The position numbers were made by a program, and so were the translations under genes. DNA of 41,350 nt from Spirochaetaceae bacterium (lineage in GTDB: Bacteria; Spirochaetota; Spirochaetia; Treponematales; Breznakiellaceae), in assembly GCA_031277165.1 (NCBI GenBank), contig JAISLT010000013.1, positions 1-41,350 of the forward strand, given 5' to 3'. Of the stretch, positions 1 to 7,332 are shown in pieces; within the stretch, counting starts at the first letter, position 1, and every line of letters starts with the position of its first letter. A model generated the notes under the pieces. That model searched no databases. It was not told where the DNA came from and saw nothing but the letters and a program-made list of their open reading frames with translations.

Positions 1-260
1 TCGCTGATATTTAAAAGCACATTCGCCCCGGACCGGGCGGATCGCAGGGCCGCCTCCGCCTCTGCCGCGGACCTTTTGTTGACGGTAAAGTTATTTTCCT
101 CCGCGGTGATCTGCACATCCTGCCGCATCAGGGCCGAGGCCAGCACCGTAAGGGTCCCCAAAGAAACAAGGGTAATAAGGGATATGATGGCCAAAAGTTT
201 GGCCCCGATGGGAAATCGGACCCTCTGCGTTTCAGGGGAAGTTTCTTTTTTTGCGACCAT
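1..260 (-). CDS. N-terminus of a membrane sensor/cyclase-like protein (partial)
   Basis: The first 86 codons of a gene that runs off the left edge of the window. Translation starts at the ATG at 260, preceded by GGAGGG about eight bases upstream. The N-terminus is basic and polar (MVAKKETSPETQRVRFPIG), followed by one hydrophobic helix (about residues 18-45, AKLLAIISLITLVSLG). After that comes a polar stretch rich in Ala and Glu that should lie outside the membrane. This layout resembles the sensor-anchor part of spirochaete membrane adenylate/guanylate cyclases or chemoreceptors. The catalytic part is not in the window, so the assignment is inference. It is divergent from the Rpn-like gene, with about 60 bases between the two start codons. 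Confidence 0.5.
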   Translation of the reverse strand, partial: MVAKKETSPETQRVRFPIGAKLLAIISLITLVSLGTLTVLASALMRQDVQITAEENNFTVNKRSAAEAEAALRSARSGANVLLNIS

Positions 261-320
261 TACGAGGCCCTCCGCCGGAACTTGAAAAATTCCCGATGCC
301 GGTATAAATTGGAACCAGAG

Positions 321-1229
321 ATGGGCGTCAATACCGGATACAAGGACAGCGTTTTTTCCCTGCTCTTCAGTGAGCCGGAAACCTTACGGGAGTTGTACAG
401 CGCCCTTGAAGGCGTGCCGCTGGATAAAGAAATTCCCATCACCATTAATACCCTCTCTGATGTTCTGTATATGGAACGGTACAACGATATATCCTTTACC
501 ATAGGCAACAAACTGGTGATTCTTATCGAACACCAGAGCAGCGTGAACCCCAATATGCCCCTGAGGATACTGTTGTACATTGCCAGGATATATGAAAAAA
601 TTATCGAACGGAAAAGCCTGTACCGCGAAACACTGCTGAAAATCCCCAGGCCCGAATTTTTTGTCCTGTACAACGGCCCTAAGCCGTATCCGGACCAGTC
701 AACCTTAAGGCTTTCCGATGCCTTTGAAAATACGGAGGACATCAAAGCCGCCGGGCTGCCGCCGGAACTTGAGCTTACCGTAAAGGTATACAACATCAAC
801 AAGGGCCATAACGAAGGTCTTGTGAAAAAATGCGCCGCCTTAAGCGGGTACAGCACTTTCATTGACAAAATACGGGAACACCGGCAAACCATGCCCCTGG
901 AAGCAGCCATGAAAACGGCGATAGAGTATTGCATCGAACACAATGTATTAAGTAAATTTTTAGTAGAACGCTCTTCGGAGGTAATAAATATGCTGTTAAC
1001 CGAATGGAACTGGGACGACGCCAAGGAAGTCTGGCAGGAGGAAGCCAGCGCGGCAGCCCTTGCGAAAGGCATAGCGGAGGGCCGTGCGAAAGGCATAGCG
1101 GAGGGCCGTGCGAAAGGCATAGTGGAAGAACGCAGAGAGGTCCTCGATATGCTTGAAAAAGGGTATACCGTCGAACAACTCAAAGCATGGCTGGCATCCG
1201 GCGAATCCGCCGCAAATACGGACAAGTAA
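321..1229 (+). CDS. Rpn-family PD-(D/E)XK nuclease / putative transposase
   Basis: Resembles the Rpn/PD-(D/E)XK nuclease-transposase family (PF12784-like), whose members are DNA endonucleases that promote recombination; most genomic copies have no known role. The family-typical start MGVNTGYKDSVFSLLFSEP begins at ATG 321; a TTG at 282 is in frame upstream but less likely. The probable catalytic core is the Asp in YNDISF and the Glu/Gln pair in LIEHQSS. The C-terminus contains three 8-residue repeats (AKGIAEGR, AKGIAEGR, AKGIVEER) and ends with an EQLKAWLAS helix. Length (302 residues from this start) is normal for the family. TATAAA at 303-308 could be a -10 box. The 3' end is duplicated directly downstream. 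Confidence 0.8.
   Translation: MGVNTGYKDSVFSLLFSEPETLRELYSALEGVPLDKEIPITINTLSDVLYMERYNDISFTIGNKLVILIEHQSSVNPNMPLRILLYIARIYEKIIERKSLYRETLLKIPRPEFFVLYNGPKPYPDQSTLRLSDAFENTEDIKAAGLPPELELTVKVYNINKGHNEGLVKKCAALSGYSTFIDKIREHRQTMPLEAAMKTAIEYCIEHNVLSKFLVERSSEVINMLLTEWNWDDAKEVWQEEASAAALAKGIAEGRAKGIAEGRAKGIVEERREVLDMLEKGYTVEQLKAWLASGESAANTDK
1062..1133 (+). repeat. Three 24-base in-frame repeats
   Basis: Units at 1062-1085, 1086-1109 and 1110-1133. The first two are identical and the third differs at a few bases. They encode AKGIAEGR, AKGIAEGR and AKGIVEER in the Rpn-like protein. The duplicated tail has only two units, so unit number has changed recently. Confidence 0.85.
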
Positions 1230-1445
1230 GTGGACTTAACCGAATGGAACTGGGACGACGCCAAGGAAGTCTGGCAGGAGGAAGCCAGCGCGGCAGCCCT
1301 TGCGAAAGGCATAGCGGAGGGCCGTACGGAAGGCATAGTGGAAGAACGCAGAGAGGTCCTCGATATGCTTGAAAAAGGGTATACCGTCGAACAACTCAAA
1401 GCATGGCTGGCATCCGGCGAAGCTCCCCTGGATACGGAAACATAG
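1230..1445 (+). pseudogene. Tandem duplicate of the Rpn-like gene's 3' end
   Basis: A second copy of the last part of the Rpn-like gene lies immediately after its stop codon. Bases 1236-1421 match 996-1205 almost exactly, offset by 240 bases at the left end, but lack one 24-base AKGIAEGR unit. The open frame (GTG at 1230, LTEWNWDD to GEAPLDTET) has no nuclease core. It is therefore best read as a duplication remnant, although a short helical protein could still be made. A replication slip or recombination between copies would explain it. Confidence 0.7.
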
Positions 1446-1488
1446 CCGGCCCCTTTTGTTTTGCCTGATAGTACCGCTGTTGTCATGC

Positions 1489-4023
1489 CTACTCCCAATT
1501 GGCGGTGGTGTCGCCCACGCCGCCCACGGAGGTATCGTTGTAGCTCCATGCGCTGGTGTCCTTCGCGTAAAGATTAACAGTCGCGTCGGCTTCGTCATTA
1601 CGCTTTTTACCGCCCATCAAACAAACCACGTGGCCATTGCCGCTTGTGGCGGTGTTTTCGTTACTGCCATCGGTATGGGTAGTGTCGGTATCGCCGTAAA
1701 TAAGGGCGTTTCCCTTTTTGGTAAACATGCTGTTAGAGGCGGCGGTAACAAACACCCCGCCGCCCCAGGCAGCCTTGTTTCCCTTAATAAGCGCGGTGCC
1801 GCTCGTCTCAAAGGTGCCAGAGTTCACATACACCCCGCCGCCGTCGGATGATGCGGTGTTATGTGCAATGGTTCCCCCGGTCATCTCAAAGGTAGTACCG
1901 GACACAAACACCCCGCCGCCGCTGGTTGATGCGGTGTTATATGCGATGGTTCCTCCAGCCATCTCAAAGGCACTATCGAGCACCACATATACCCCGCCGC
2001 CGCCACCGTTGTTTGATGCGGTGTTATATTCAATGGTTCCCCCGGTCATCTTAAAGGTACTAGTATGGGTCACACACACCCCGCCGCCGTCGAATGATGC
2101 GGTGTTATGTGCAATGGTTCCCCCGGTCATCTCAAAGGAACTACCGGACACAAACACCCCGCCGCCGTCGGTTGATGCGGTGTTATATGCGATGGTTCCT
2201 CCGGTCATCTTAAAGGTACTACCGGACACAAACACCCCGCCGCCGCCCTTGCCGGCATAGCTGTCCCCTGTAGGGGCACCCCCCCTAAGGGTAAGGTTGG
2301 CTCCCAAGCTTACCTTGCTGCCATCCGCAATGTAGAGTACCCGTTTGCTTTTCCCTGCGGCGTTTATAACGCCCGCGTTCGCTCCCGGTCCCTTGCCTTG
2401 CAGGACAATTTTGGGGTAGCCTGTTCCGCTGATGTCTATCATTCCGTTGGAAGTGCCCGTATCGGCGGTGATGGTTCCCGATATGGTGATGGTAATGTAC
2501 GCATCCGGTATCGACTCCAGGCCGGAATTTATGACAAGGTCCAGGACTTGCTGTACCTTTGCGTAGGGAGCGGCGGCGCTGCCGTCCCCGGTTTCGCTTC
2601 CCGGCGGGCTTACATCGCTTCCTGATACGAAAAATTCCGCTCCGTCTGCCAAAGCGGCTCTTGATACTATAATGGTGTAGGTTCTGGTTACGGTTTGGCT
2701 TTCCTTGGTAAGTCCTACCGTAATCTCGATGGTATTGGCGCCGTTGGCAAGATTGATTGTTTTGGCCGTGCCGCTTACCGCCGCGCCGCCCTCAGTTGAA
2801 GGGGCGGTCCTTGTTATGCTCAGGGTTGATCCCGGTACATCCGCGACGCCGCTTGTGGCGGTAATAGACAGCGCGTTGATGTTATTGGCGATTGTTCCCA
2901 GGTTCTTGTTATAGGTAACGGCGGACGACTGGTCGAAGTTCAGAGCCGGGGCGTAGCCCCCCGGACCGGTAAGGCTAAGGCCGGAGAGGCCCACTACCCA
3001 GGCGGGAAAACTGGTGGTCAGCTCCGTTTTGGCATTGTAGGTTACGGTAACGTCTTTGGGTCCCGGGGTGGTAAAATCATAACCCAGGGTATATTGACTT
3101 GGATCCAGCTCGGTCCAACTCGACTCCGCACCAAGGGATATTTTTAAACCCGTGGTATCTATGCCCGTATTGCCCGCCCCCTGTACCTGGTAGACTGTTT
3201 TATTAGGTGACTTATTTACGGCAAGCTGGAGAACGCCGGAACCGGTCCTGTTTACCACCACGGAATAATTTCTGGCCGCCGCCCCGTGGGGGAGTTCCAC
3301 CCGTAAGAGGACGGTACTTATATTGGCGGCGGGGGTTATTGCCCGGTTATCCAGGCGGCCTATTCCCGTCATCCCGTCTATGGTAACGAAGGCCTGCGGA
3401 TTTGCCGCCACGGCGCCAAGGTAAAAGGTATCGGGGGCGTTACTGACGCTGTAATTGGGGGTCTGCGGGTCAAAAGATGGATTTAGGGTAAGCGGGTCCG
3501 AAGGGGTTATTTCTGTCAGGGTGGTATTAAAATCCGCAAGGTAGGCAATCCTCAGGTCCCCCTCATAGAGGATCCGCCCTTCGGCGGCGGTTTTGACTTT
3601 GATGTGGAGGGTTCCCTCGTTTCCGGCGATGTTCCCTTCGGGGATATTTACGGCAAGGCGGTCCGCGCCGGACTGGGTAACGGTAAGGCCGGAAATACCC
3701 GCGCCAAGGGTTTGGGTAAAGGAGCTTTCAACGGTCAGGGCGTAGCCCTGGGGATTGTCTATGGGGATGGAAAAGCCGGTTTCCCCGGCCTTAAGGCAGA
3801 TATAGCCGTCCGTACCCAGGGCCAGGGTGCCGTCCGCGACGGCGGGCAGACCCAGGGTAATGCCGCCGGTTTGTTCTTCAAAAAAGGCCGCGGGATCATG
3901 GGTAAAGGGATCGCAGGAGGCCAGGAACAGCCAGAGAAGGGCGGAAAGAACCCCCCGGCGGCGGGTATTCATAGCACCCCCATGGAATTGGGGGGAGATA
4001 AGCTTCGTCCTTTTTACAGTCAT
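1489..4023 (-). CDS. Surface lipoprotein, cadherin-like domains plus beta-helix repeats (copy 1)
   Basis: An 844-residue predicted lipoprotein. The signal region is MNTRRRGVLSALLWLFLASC, with lipobox LASC. Next comes an N-terminal beta domain, a cadherin-like beta-sandwich (ITPSDPLTLNPSFDPQTPNYSVS to RNYSVVVNR), an Ig-like segment, and a second cadherin-like segment ending in TRTYTIIVSR. The right-handed beta-helix begins near GDGSAAAPYAKVQQVLD and has seven glycine-rich units of the type GGGVFVSGSxFEMTGGTIAYN, similar to chlamydial polymorphic outer membrane protein repeats. It ends in TTANWE. Two starts are possible. ATG 4023 has the better ribosome site (AAAAAGGAG). ATG 3972 gives a shorter, more standard signal peptide. 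It is a paralogue of 7333-9654 and 9744-12263. A role in adhesion or antigenic variation is inferred. Confidence 0.8.
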   Translation of the reverse strand: MTVKRTKLISPQFHGGAMNTRRRGVLSALLWLFLASCDPFTHDPAAFFEEQTGGITLGLPAVADGTLALGTDGYICLKAGETGFSIPIDNPQGYALTVESSFTQTLGAGISGLTVTQSGADRLAVNIPEGNIAGNEGTLHIKVKTAAEGRILYEGDLRIAYLADFNTTLTEITPSDPLTLNPSFDPQTPNYSVSNAPDTFYLGAVAANPQAFVTIDGMTGIGRLDNRAITPAANISTVLLRVELPHGAAARNYSVVVNRTGSGVLQLAVNKSPNKTVYQVQGAGNTGIDTTGLKISLGAESSWTELDPSQYTLGYDFTTPGPKDVTVTYNAKTELTTSFPAWVVGLSGLSLTGPGGYAPALNFDQSSAVTYNKNLGTIANNINALSITATSGVADVPGSTLSITRTAPSTEGGAAVSGTAKTINLANGANTIEITVGLTKESQTVTRTYTIIVSRAALADGAEFFVSGSDVSPPGSETGDGSAAAPYAKVQQVLDLVINSGLESIPDAYITITISGTITADTGTSNGMIDISGTGYPKIVLQGKGPGANAGVINAAGKSKRVLYIADGSKVSLGANLTLRGGAPTGDSYAGKGGGGVFVSGSTFKMTGGTIAYNTASTDGGGVFVSGSSFEMTGGTIAHNTASFDGGGVCVTHTSTFKMTGGTIEYNTASNNGGGGGVYVVLDSAFEMAGGTIAYNTASTSGGGVFVSGTTFEMTGGTIAHNTASSDGGGVYVNSGTFETSGTALIKGNKAAWGGGVFVTAASNSMFTKKGNALIYGDTDTTHTDGSNENTATSGNGHVVCLMGGKKRNDEADATVNLYAKDTSAWSYNDTSVGGVGDTTANWE
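1690..2245 (-). repeat. Beta-helix repeat array of lipoprotein copy 1
   Basis: Seven tandem units of about 75-85 bases. Each encodes GGGV(F/Y)V, a short variable turn, FxMTGGTIxxNTAS. Adjacent units are close enough at DNA level to recombine, and unit number differs between the three paralogues. Confidence 0.75.
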
Positions 4024-4044
4024 CGGACGGCTCCTTTTTAAGCC

Positions 4045-4073
4045 CTTATACACCCCCGGCGGGATTTTGTCAA
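4045..4073 (-). promoter_or_regulatory. Sigma-70 promoter with palindromic spacer, lipoprotein copy 1
   Basis: On the minus strand, TTGACA (4068-4073), a 17-base spacer and TATAAG (4045-4050). The spacer contains CCCGCCGGGGG, a near-palindrome that could be an operator. The same arrangement precedes the other two full-length paralogues and the orphan remnant. Confidence 0.7.
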
Positions 4074-4164
4074 GACGGTATCGATTGACCTGTTGACAGC
4101 GGGTATAATGACCAATAGAAGCCCGCATAACCGGGGCGGATTGTGCAGTTTAAGGGCTTTTTGT

Positions 4165-4300
4165 TTAGTGTCTATCCACAAAGCCGGTTACTTTGTTAAC
4201 AGATCTTGCATTTTCTCGTTTAAATGCCGCAAAAACGTGTTTTTCAAGGGAGTTGCGATATTTGAGCCCATCATATGTCTACGTTATAAATAATCCATGT
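4165..4300 (+). repeat. MITE-like dispersed repeat, copy A (degenerate)
   Basis: Begins TTAGTGTCTATCCACAAAG and continues through GGTTACTTTG, CTTGCATTTTC and a degenerate CATATGTCTACGTTAT stretch. It matches the reverse complement of 12508-12636 over most of its length, with scattered changes. No coding capacity was seen. It occupies most of the gene-free stretch 4129-4354. Confidence 0.65.
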
Positions 4301-4354
4301 CTGTTCCATAGTGTCTTCAAAATATTTTCCCGATTTTAACCAAACTGAACCCCT

Positions 4355-5101
4355 CTATTTTTCTTCCATGGCCTCTATTTGTGGAGGCGTATGTTGACCT
4401 GGCAATAATTTGCCCCCCCATTCATTAACAAAAAAGGTCAAAAAACTGCTACATAATGCCGTTAACAGACAAGACAAGATGAGCATGCTTAAAGTAAATC
4501 TATTTTGTTTCTTTTTGCTTCTTTCTATCTTTTTTATGCGTTTTATCGCCAGGCGAAAAACATTATTTTTTTCAATCTCAACAACACTTTTTGACAAATC
4601 AGCTATCTTTTCAATCGCACTGTTGTACAATTTTACGGCTTCGGACATATCACCTTTACGTTCCTTCTTTTTTGCTTCCAGATACGTTGTTTTTATTTCC
4701 GATTTGCTCTTTCTTAAGAGTTCCAAGCTTATGATAGACTCATTAATACATTCCCGGTAATCGGGGTCTGTCGCAAGATCCTCCAGCAAGTCTGTCTTTT
4801 TATCGGATTCTTTTAACACGCTATTTATTGCAATCTTATAGGAATCTAAAATCGCCCTCTTCAAATGAGAATTTTTCGCCTGTTCAACCTCTTTAACGGC
4901 GTCATCGACATTTGTTATATTACAAAGGCTCCGGCTTATATGATGAAATAATGCATAAATTTCATTTTCAATATGCCGAGGCCGCGAGCCATTGTTTTCG
5001 ATAGTTGCCAATTCAAGAATTTCTTCCAAATCGGAGTGATACTCATTAAAAACCGACAGCAGTACTTCTTGATATTTCTTGTTTGTCAATGTGGAAGACA
5101 T
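4355..5101 (-). CDS. Uncharacterised alpha-helical protein with C-terminal membrane anchor
   Basis: A 248-residue protein I do not recognise. It is almost entirely helical and charged, with Lys/Glu-rich stretches (about residues 145-200, including SKKKQNR) that may form a coiled coil. A single hydrophobic segment follows (about 203-225, FTLSMLILSCLLTALCSSFL). The short tail should lie across the membrane. Residues 40-90 (ENEIYALFHHISRSL, HLKRAILDSYKIA) recall helical bundles seen in HEPN-like or toxin-associated proteins, but no catalytic motif is clear. The start is ATG 5101. It lies six bases after the stop of the 61-residue gene upstream, so the pair is probably one transcript. The segment is more AT-rich than the flanking lipoprotein genes, suggesting separate acquisition. 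Confidence 0.6.
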   Translation of the reverse strand: MSSTLTNKKYQEVLLSVFNEYHSDLEEILELATIENNGSRPRHIENEIYALFHHISRSLCNITNVDDAVKEVEQAKNSHLKRAILDSYKIAINSVLKESDKKTDLLEDLATDPDYRECINESIISLELLRKSKSEIKTTYLEAKKKERKGDMSEAVKLYNSAIEKIADLSKSVVEIEKNNVFRLAIKRIKKIERSKKKQNRFTLSMLILSCLLTALCSSFLTFFVNEWGGKLLPGQHTPPQIEAMEEK

Positions 5102-5107
5102 TTCTTC

Positions 5108-5293
5108 TTACCATTCTTTCAATATTTCCAGATTTTCTTTTTCTTTCTCTCTTCCTGATACATATTCGCTGAAGGTATAACCTCTTAAAAGAAAATCACT
5201 TGTCTGTCCGGCATTGTGAGGCAAAAATTGCTTTAGCTCATCATGCTCCTGTTTATATTTTAGATATTCTTTGGCCTTTTCAGATAAACCCAT
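5108..5293 (-). CDS. Small uncharacterised protein, first gene of a two-gene unit
   Basis: A small charged protein of about 61 residues (MGLSEKAKEYLKYKQEHDE to LEILKEW). The ATG at 5293 is chosen over the one at 5299 because AGGGGAGGAG sits at a better distance. TATACT at 5317-5322 on the minus strand could be a -10 box with a very short leader. The protein is predicted helical, with no signal peptide and no recognised motif. Its tight coupling to the 248-residue membrane-anchored protein downstream suggests the two act together, perhaps as a toxin-antitoxin or small regulatory pair. That is only a guess from gene order and size. Confidence 0.55.
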   Translation of the reverse strand: MGLSEKAKEYLKYKQEHDELKQFLPHNAGQTSDFLLRGYTFSEYVSGREKEKENLEILKEW

Positions 5294-5490
5294 GATCATC
5301 TCTCCTCCCCTTTATAGTATAGGTTAAATCACTATTAACCTTCATCTCCAACTTCCGCCCGCCTTCTTCCTCTCACTGTATGTTACTCGGTTCTTTGCGC
5401 TGTCAGTGTTGCCCAGTCCCATATCTGTTCCTCCCTTTGTCTGGGACAAGAGTACCAGAGTTTCTGTGGCCTATTCAAGGTGTGCCCGTT

Positions 5491-5712
5491 TTAATTCCTC
5501 TCCCGATGAACACCCCATATAATTCCAGGAGCCTGTCGCACTTCGTGGATTTTTTGCATATTCATGCAAAAAATCCCGGTTATCGGGCTCCGTTGGCAGT
5601 TTGCAGAGGATCGCAGGAAACCAGAAACAGGCAGGAAGAATCCCCAGGGGCGGGTATTCATAGTACCCCCATCGGAATTGGGGGAGATAAGCTTCGCCCT
5701 TTTTACAGCCAC
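5491..5712 (-). pseudogene. 5' remnant of a further lipoprotein gene copy
   Basis: Begins like copies 1 and 3 (GTG 5712, AVKRAKLISPNSDGGTMNTR). The similarity decays after about 20 further codons (PWGFFLPVSGFLRSS) and no lipobox is formed. At about 5610 the sequence passes directly into a palindromic repeat, and the open frame ends at 5491. Everything after the signal-peptide region is missing. Promoter and ribosome-binding site are retained, so a short RNA or peptide could still be produced. Confidence 0.7.
5527..5610 (+). repeat. Palindromic dispersed repeat, copy 1
   Basis: Contains AGGAGCCTGTCGCACTTCG followed by a perfect 13-base inverted repeat (5547-5559 and 5564-5576, arm GGATTTTTTGCAT, loop ATTC). 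CGGTTATCGGGC and GGCAGTTTGC come next. A closely matching copy lies at 19950-20092 in the trpD-trpC gap. It joins the remnant lipoprotein gene directly, so it may mark a recombination point. Confidence 0.75.
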
Positions 5713-5738
5713 CGGACAGCTCCTTTTGTGTATGTTCC

Positions 5739-5767
5739 TGTATACACCCCCGGCGGGATTTTGTCAA
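5739..5767 (-). promoter_or_regulatory. Orphan copy of the lipoprotein promoter
   Basis: TTGACA (5762-5767), a 17-base spacer with the same CCCGCCGGGGG core, and TATACA (5739-5744) on the minus strand. It reads into the truncated 5' remnant and then toward the two small genes ending at 4355. Confidence 0.6.
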
Positions 5768-5899
5768 GACGGTATCGAACACAGCCAAACCAACAATTCT
5801 CGGACTTTTTGCATGAAAATTTTCTAACCGGAGAATTGCTGCTTATGAAAAATACTGCCGAAACGTGACTCTGCCTCACATCGAATAATTACTTACATT

Positions 5900-7330
5900 T
5901 CAAAAATGAAGAAGAAATTCTTGAAGCTCCTGTAGAGTTTGGGGTCCGGGATACGGCCCTTCGGCACCAGCGGCAAAGTTTATTACTGCAAAAATCCGAA
6001 TCGGTTTTGTTTTACCTGTAATTGATGGCATTTCTTCTGTAATAAAGTATTTATTGATACGCATCCAGGTGTCTTCGGCAATAAGGATATCCGTTCCAAA
6101 AACTTCATTCATGGCCACGATACGGGAGGCAATGTTAACGGGATCACCTATCACCGTATATTCCATACGATCGCCGCTGCCAATCTGCCCGGCCACCACA
6201 ATGCCGGTGTTGATTCCACAACCAATCCGTACCGGCGGGTTTGCCGGATCGCTGGGGCTTCTGTCCTTGTTCATTTCCACCAGTGCCAGGCGCATCATAA
6301 GGGCCGATTTAACACAGTTAAACGCATCCTCCTCCGGGCTTCCGGCGGTGTACACCGTTCCCCAGTGGGCCATTACCGCATCCTCGATAAATTTGTCCAC
6401 CACGCCCCCTGTGGCGGTGACGCATTCAGCCATCTGGGTAAAGTACTCGTTGAGCCACCGGACTATTCTTCTAGCAGCATCTTCGCCGAAGGCCCTGGTA
6501 AAATTTTCGGATTTTTCGGTAAAGCCCCGGATGTCGGAAAAGAAAATCGTCGCATGCTTTGGACGTCCATCAAGATACCCGTCCCCGGAATTTTTCCGGT
6601 TTACCACCACCGAATAATTCCTTGCCGCCGCCCCGTGGCGCAGTTCCACCCGTATCAGTATTTCACTGATGGCGGCGTTGGGAGTTATGGTCCGTTCAAG
6701 ACTGCCCAGTCCCGTGCCGCCGTTTATGGTAATCAGGGCGGCGGGTTTTGCCGCCGTGGCGCTAAGGGTAAAAGACGCGGGGGCCTCGCTGATGCTGTAA
6801 TTGGGTGAATCCGGCGAAAAAACTTCGTTCAGGGTAAGCGGGTCCGAAGGGGTAATTGCGGTCAGGCTGGTGTCAAAATCCGCAAAGTATGCAATTCCCA
6901 AGTCCCCCTCATAGAGGATCCGCCCTTCGGCGGCGGTTTTGATCTTTATGTGGAGGGTTCCTTCGTCTCCCCCGGCGGATCCCGAAGGAATGTCCACGGC
7001 AAGATGGTTCAGGTCCTGCTGGGTAACGGTAAGGCCGGAAATCCCCGTGCCAAGGGTTTGGTTAAAAGAGCTTTCGACGATTAGTTCGTAACCCAGGGGA
7101 TTGTCCAGGGGGATGGAAAAACCGGTTTCCCCGGCCTTAAGACAGATATAGCCGTCCGTGCCCAGGGCCAGGGTGCCGTCCACGACGGCGGGCAGACCCA
7201 AGGTAATGCCGCCGGTTTGTTCTTCAAAAAAGGCCGCGGGATCATGGGTAAAGGGATCGCAGGAGGCCAGGAACAGCCAGAGAAGGGCGGGAAGAACCCC
7301 CCGGCGGCGGGACACTATTTCCGTTTCCAT
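5900..7330 (-). CDS. Chimeric lipoprotein-class III nucleotide cyclase
   Basis: One uninterrupted 476-residue frame joins two unrelated modules. Residues 1-245 match the N-terminal half of the neighbouring lipoproteins (signal GVLPALLWLFLASC with lipid Cys24, then one cadherin-like domain ending RNYSVVVNR). Residues 257-455 form a complete class III adenylate/guanylate cyclase domain. Metal Asp266 is in FFSDIRGF and Asp317 in KFIEDAVMAHWG. Asn399 and Arg403 are in GDPVNIASR. The usual Gly before the second metal Asp is Glu316. The first codons (METEIVS) replace the usual MNTR start. The ATG lies two bases after the stop of 7333-9654, and that gene's terminal GGGAG serves as a ribosome site. 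As a lipoprotein, its cyclase would be outside the cytoplasm with no ATP, so the chimera may be inactive or misrouted. Confidence 0.8.
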   Translation of the reverse strand: METEIVSRRRGVLPALLWLFLASCDPFTHDPAAFFEEQTGGITLGLPAVVDGTLALGTDGYICLKAGETGFSIPLDNPLGYELIVESSFNQTLGTGISGLTVTQQDLNHLAVDIPSGSAGGDEGTLHIKIKTAAEGRILYEGDLGIAYFADFDTSLTAITPSDPLTLNEVFSPDSPNYSISEAPASFTLSATAAKPAALITINGGTGLGSLERTITPNAAISEILIRVELRHGAAARNYSVVVNRKNSGDGYLDGRPKHATIFFSDIRGFTEKSENFTRAFGEDAARRIVRWLNEYFTQMAECVTATGGVVDKFIEDAVMAHWGTVYTAGSPEEDAFNCVKSALMMRLALVEMNKDRSPSDPANPPVRIGCGINTGIVVAGQIGSGDRMEYTVIGDPVNIASRIVAMNEVFGTDILIAEDTWMRINKYFITEEMPSITGKTKPIRIFAVINFAAGAEGPYPGPQTLQELQEFLLHF

Positions 7331-7332
7331 GG

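Noticed and set aside
260-1549. Long minus-strand frame opposite the Rpn-like gene
   Set aside because: It mirrors the real gene, has Ser/Arg-rich composition without motif, and carries the same duplication in reverse.
1690-2245. CRISPR-like array because of regularly spaced repeats
   Set aside because: The repeats are coding, in frame and imperfect, and they encode a beta-helix; there are no unique spacers or cas genes.
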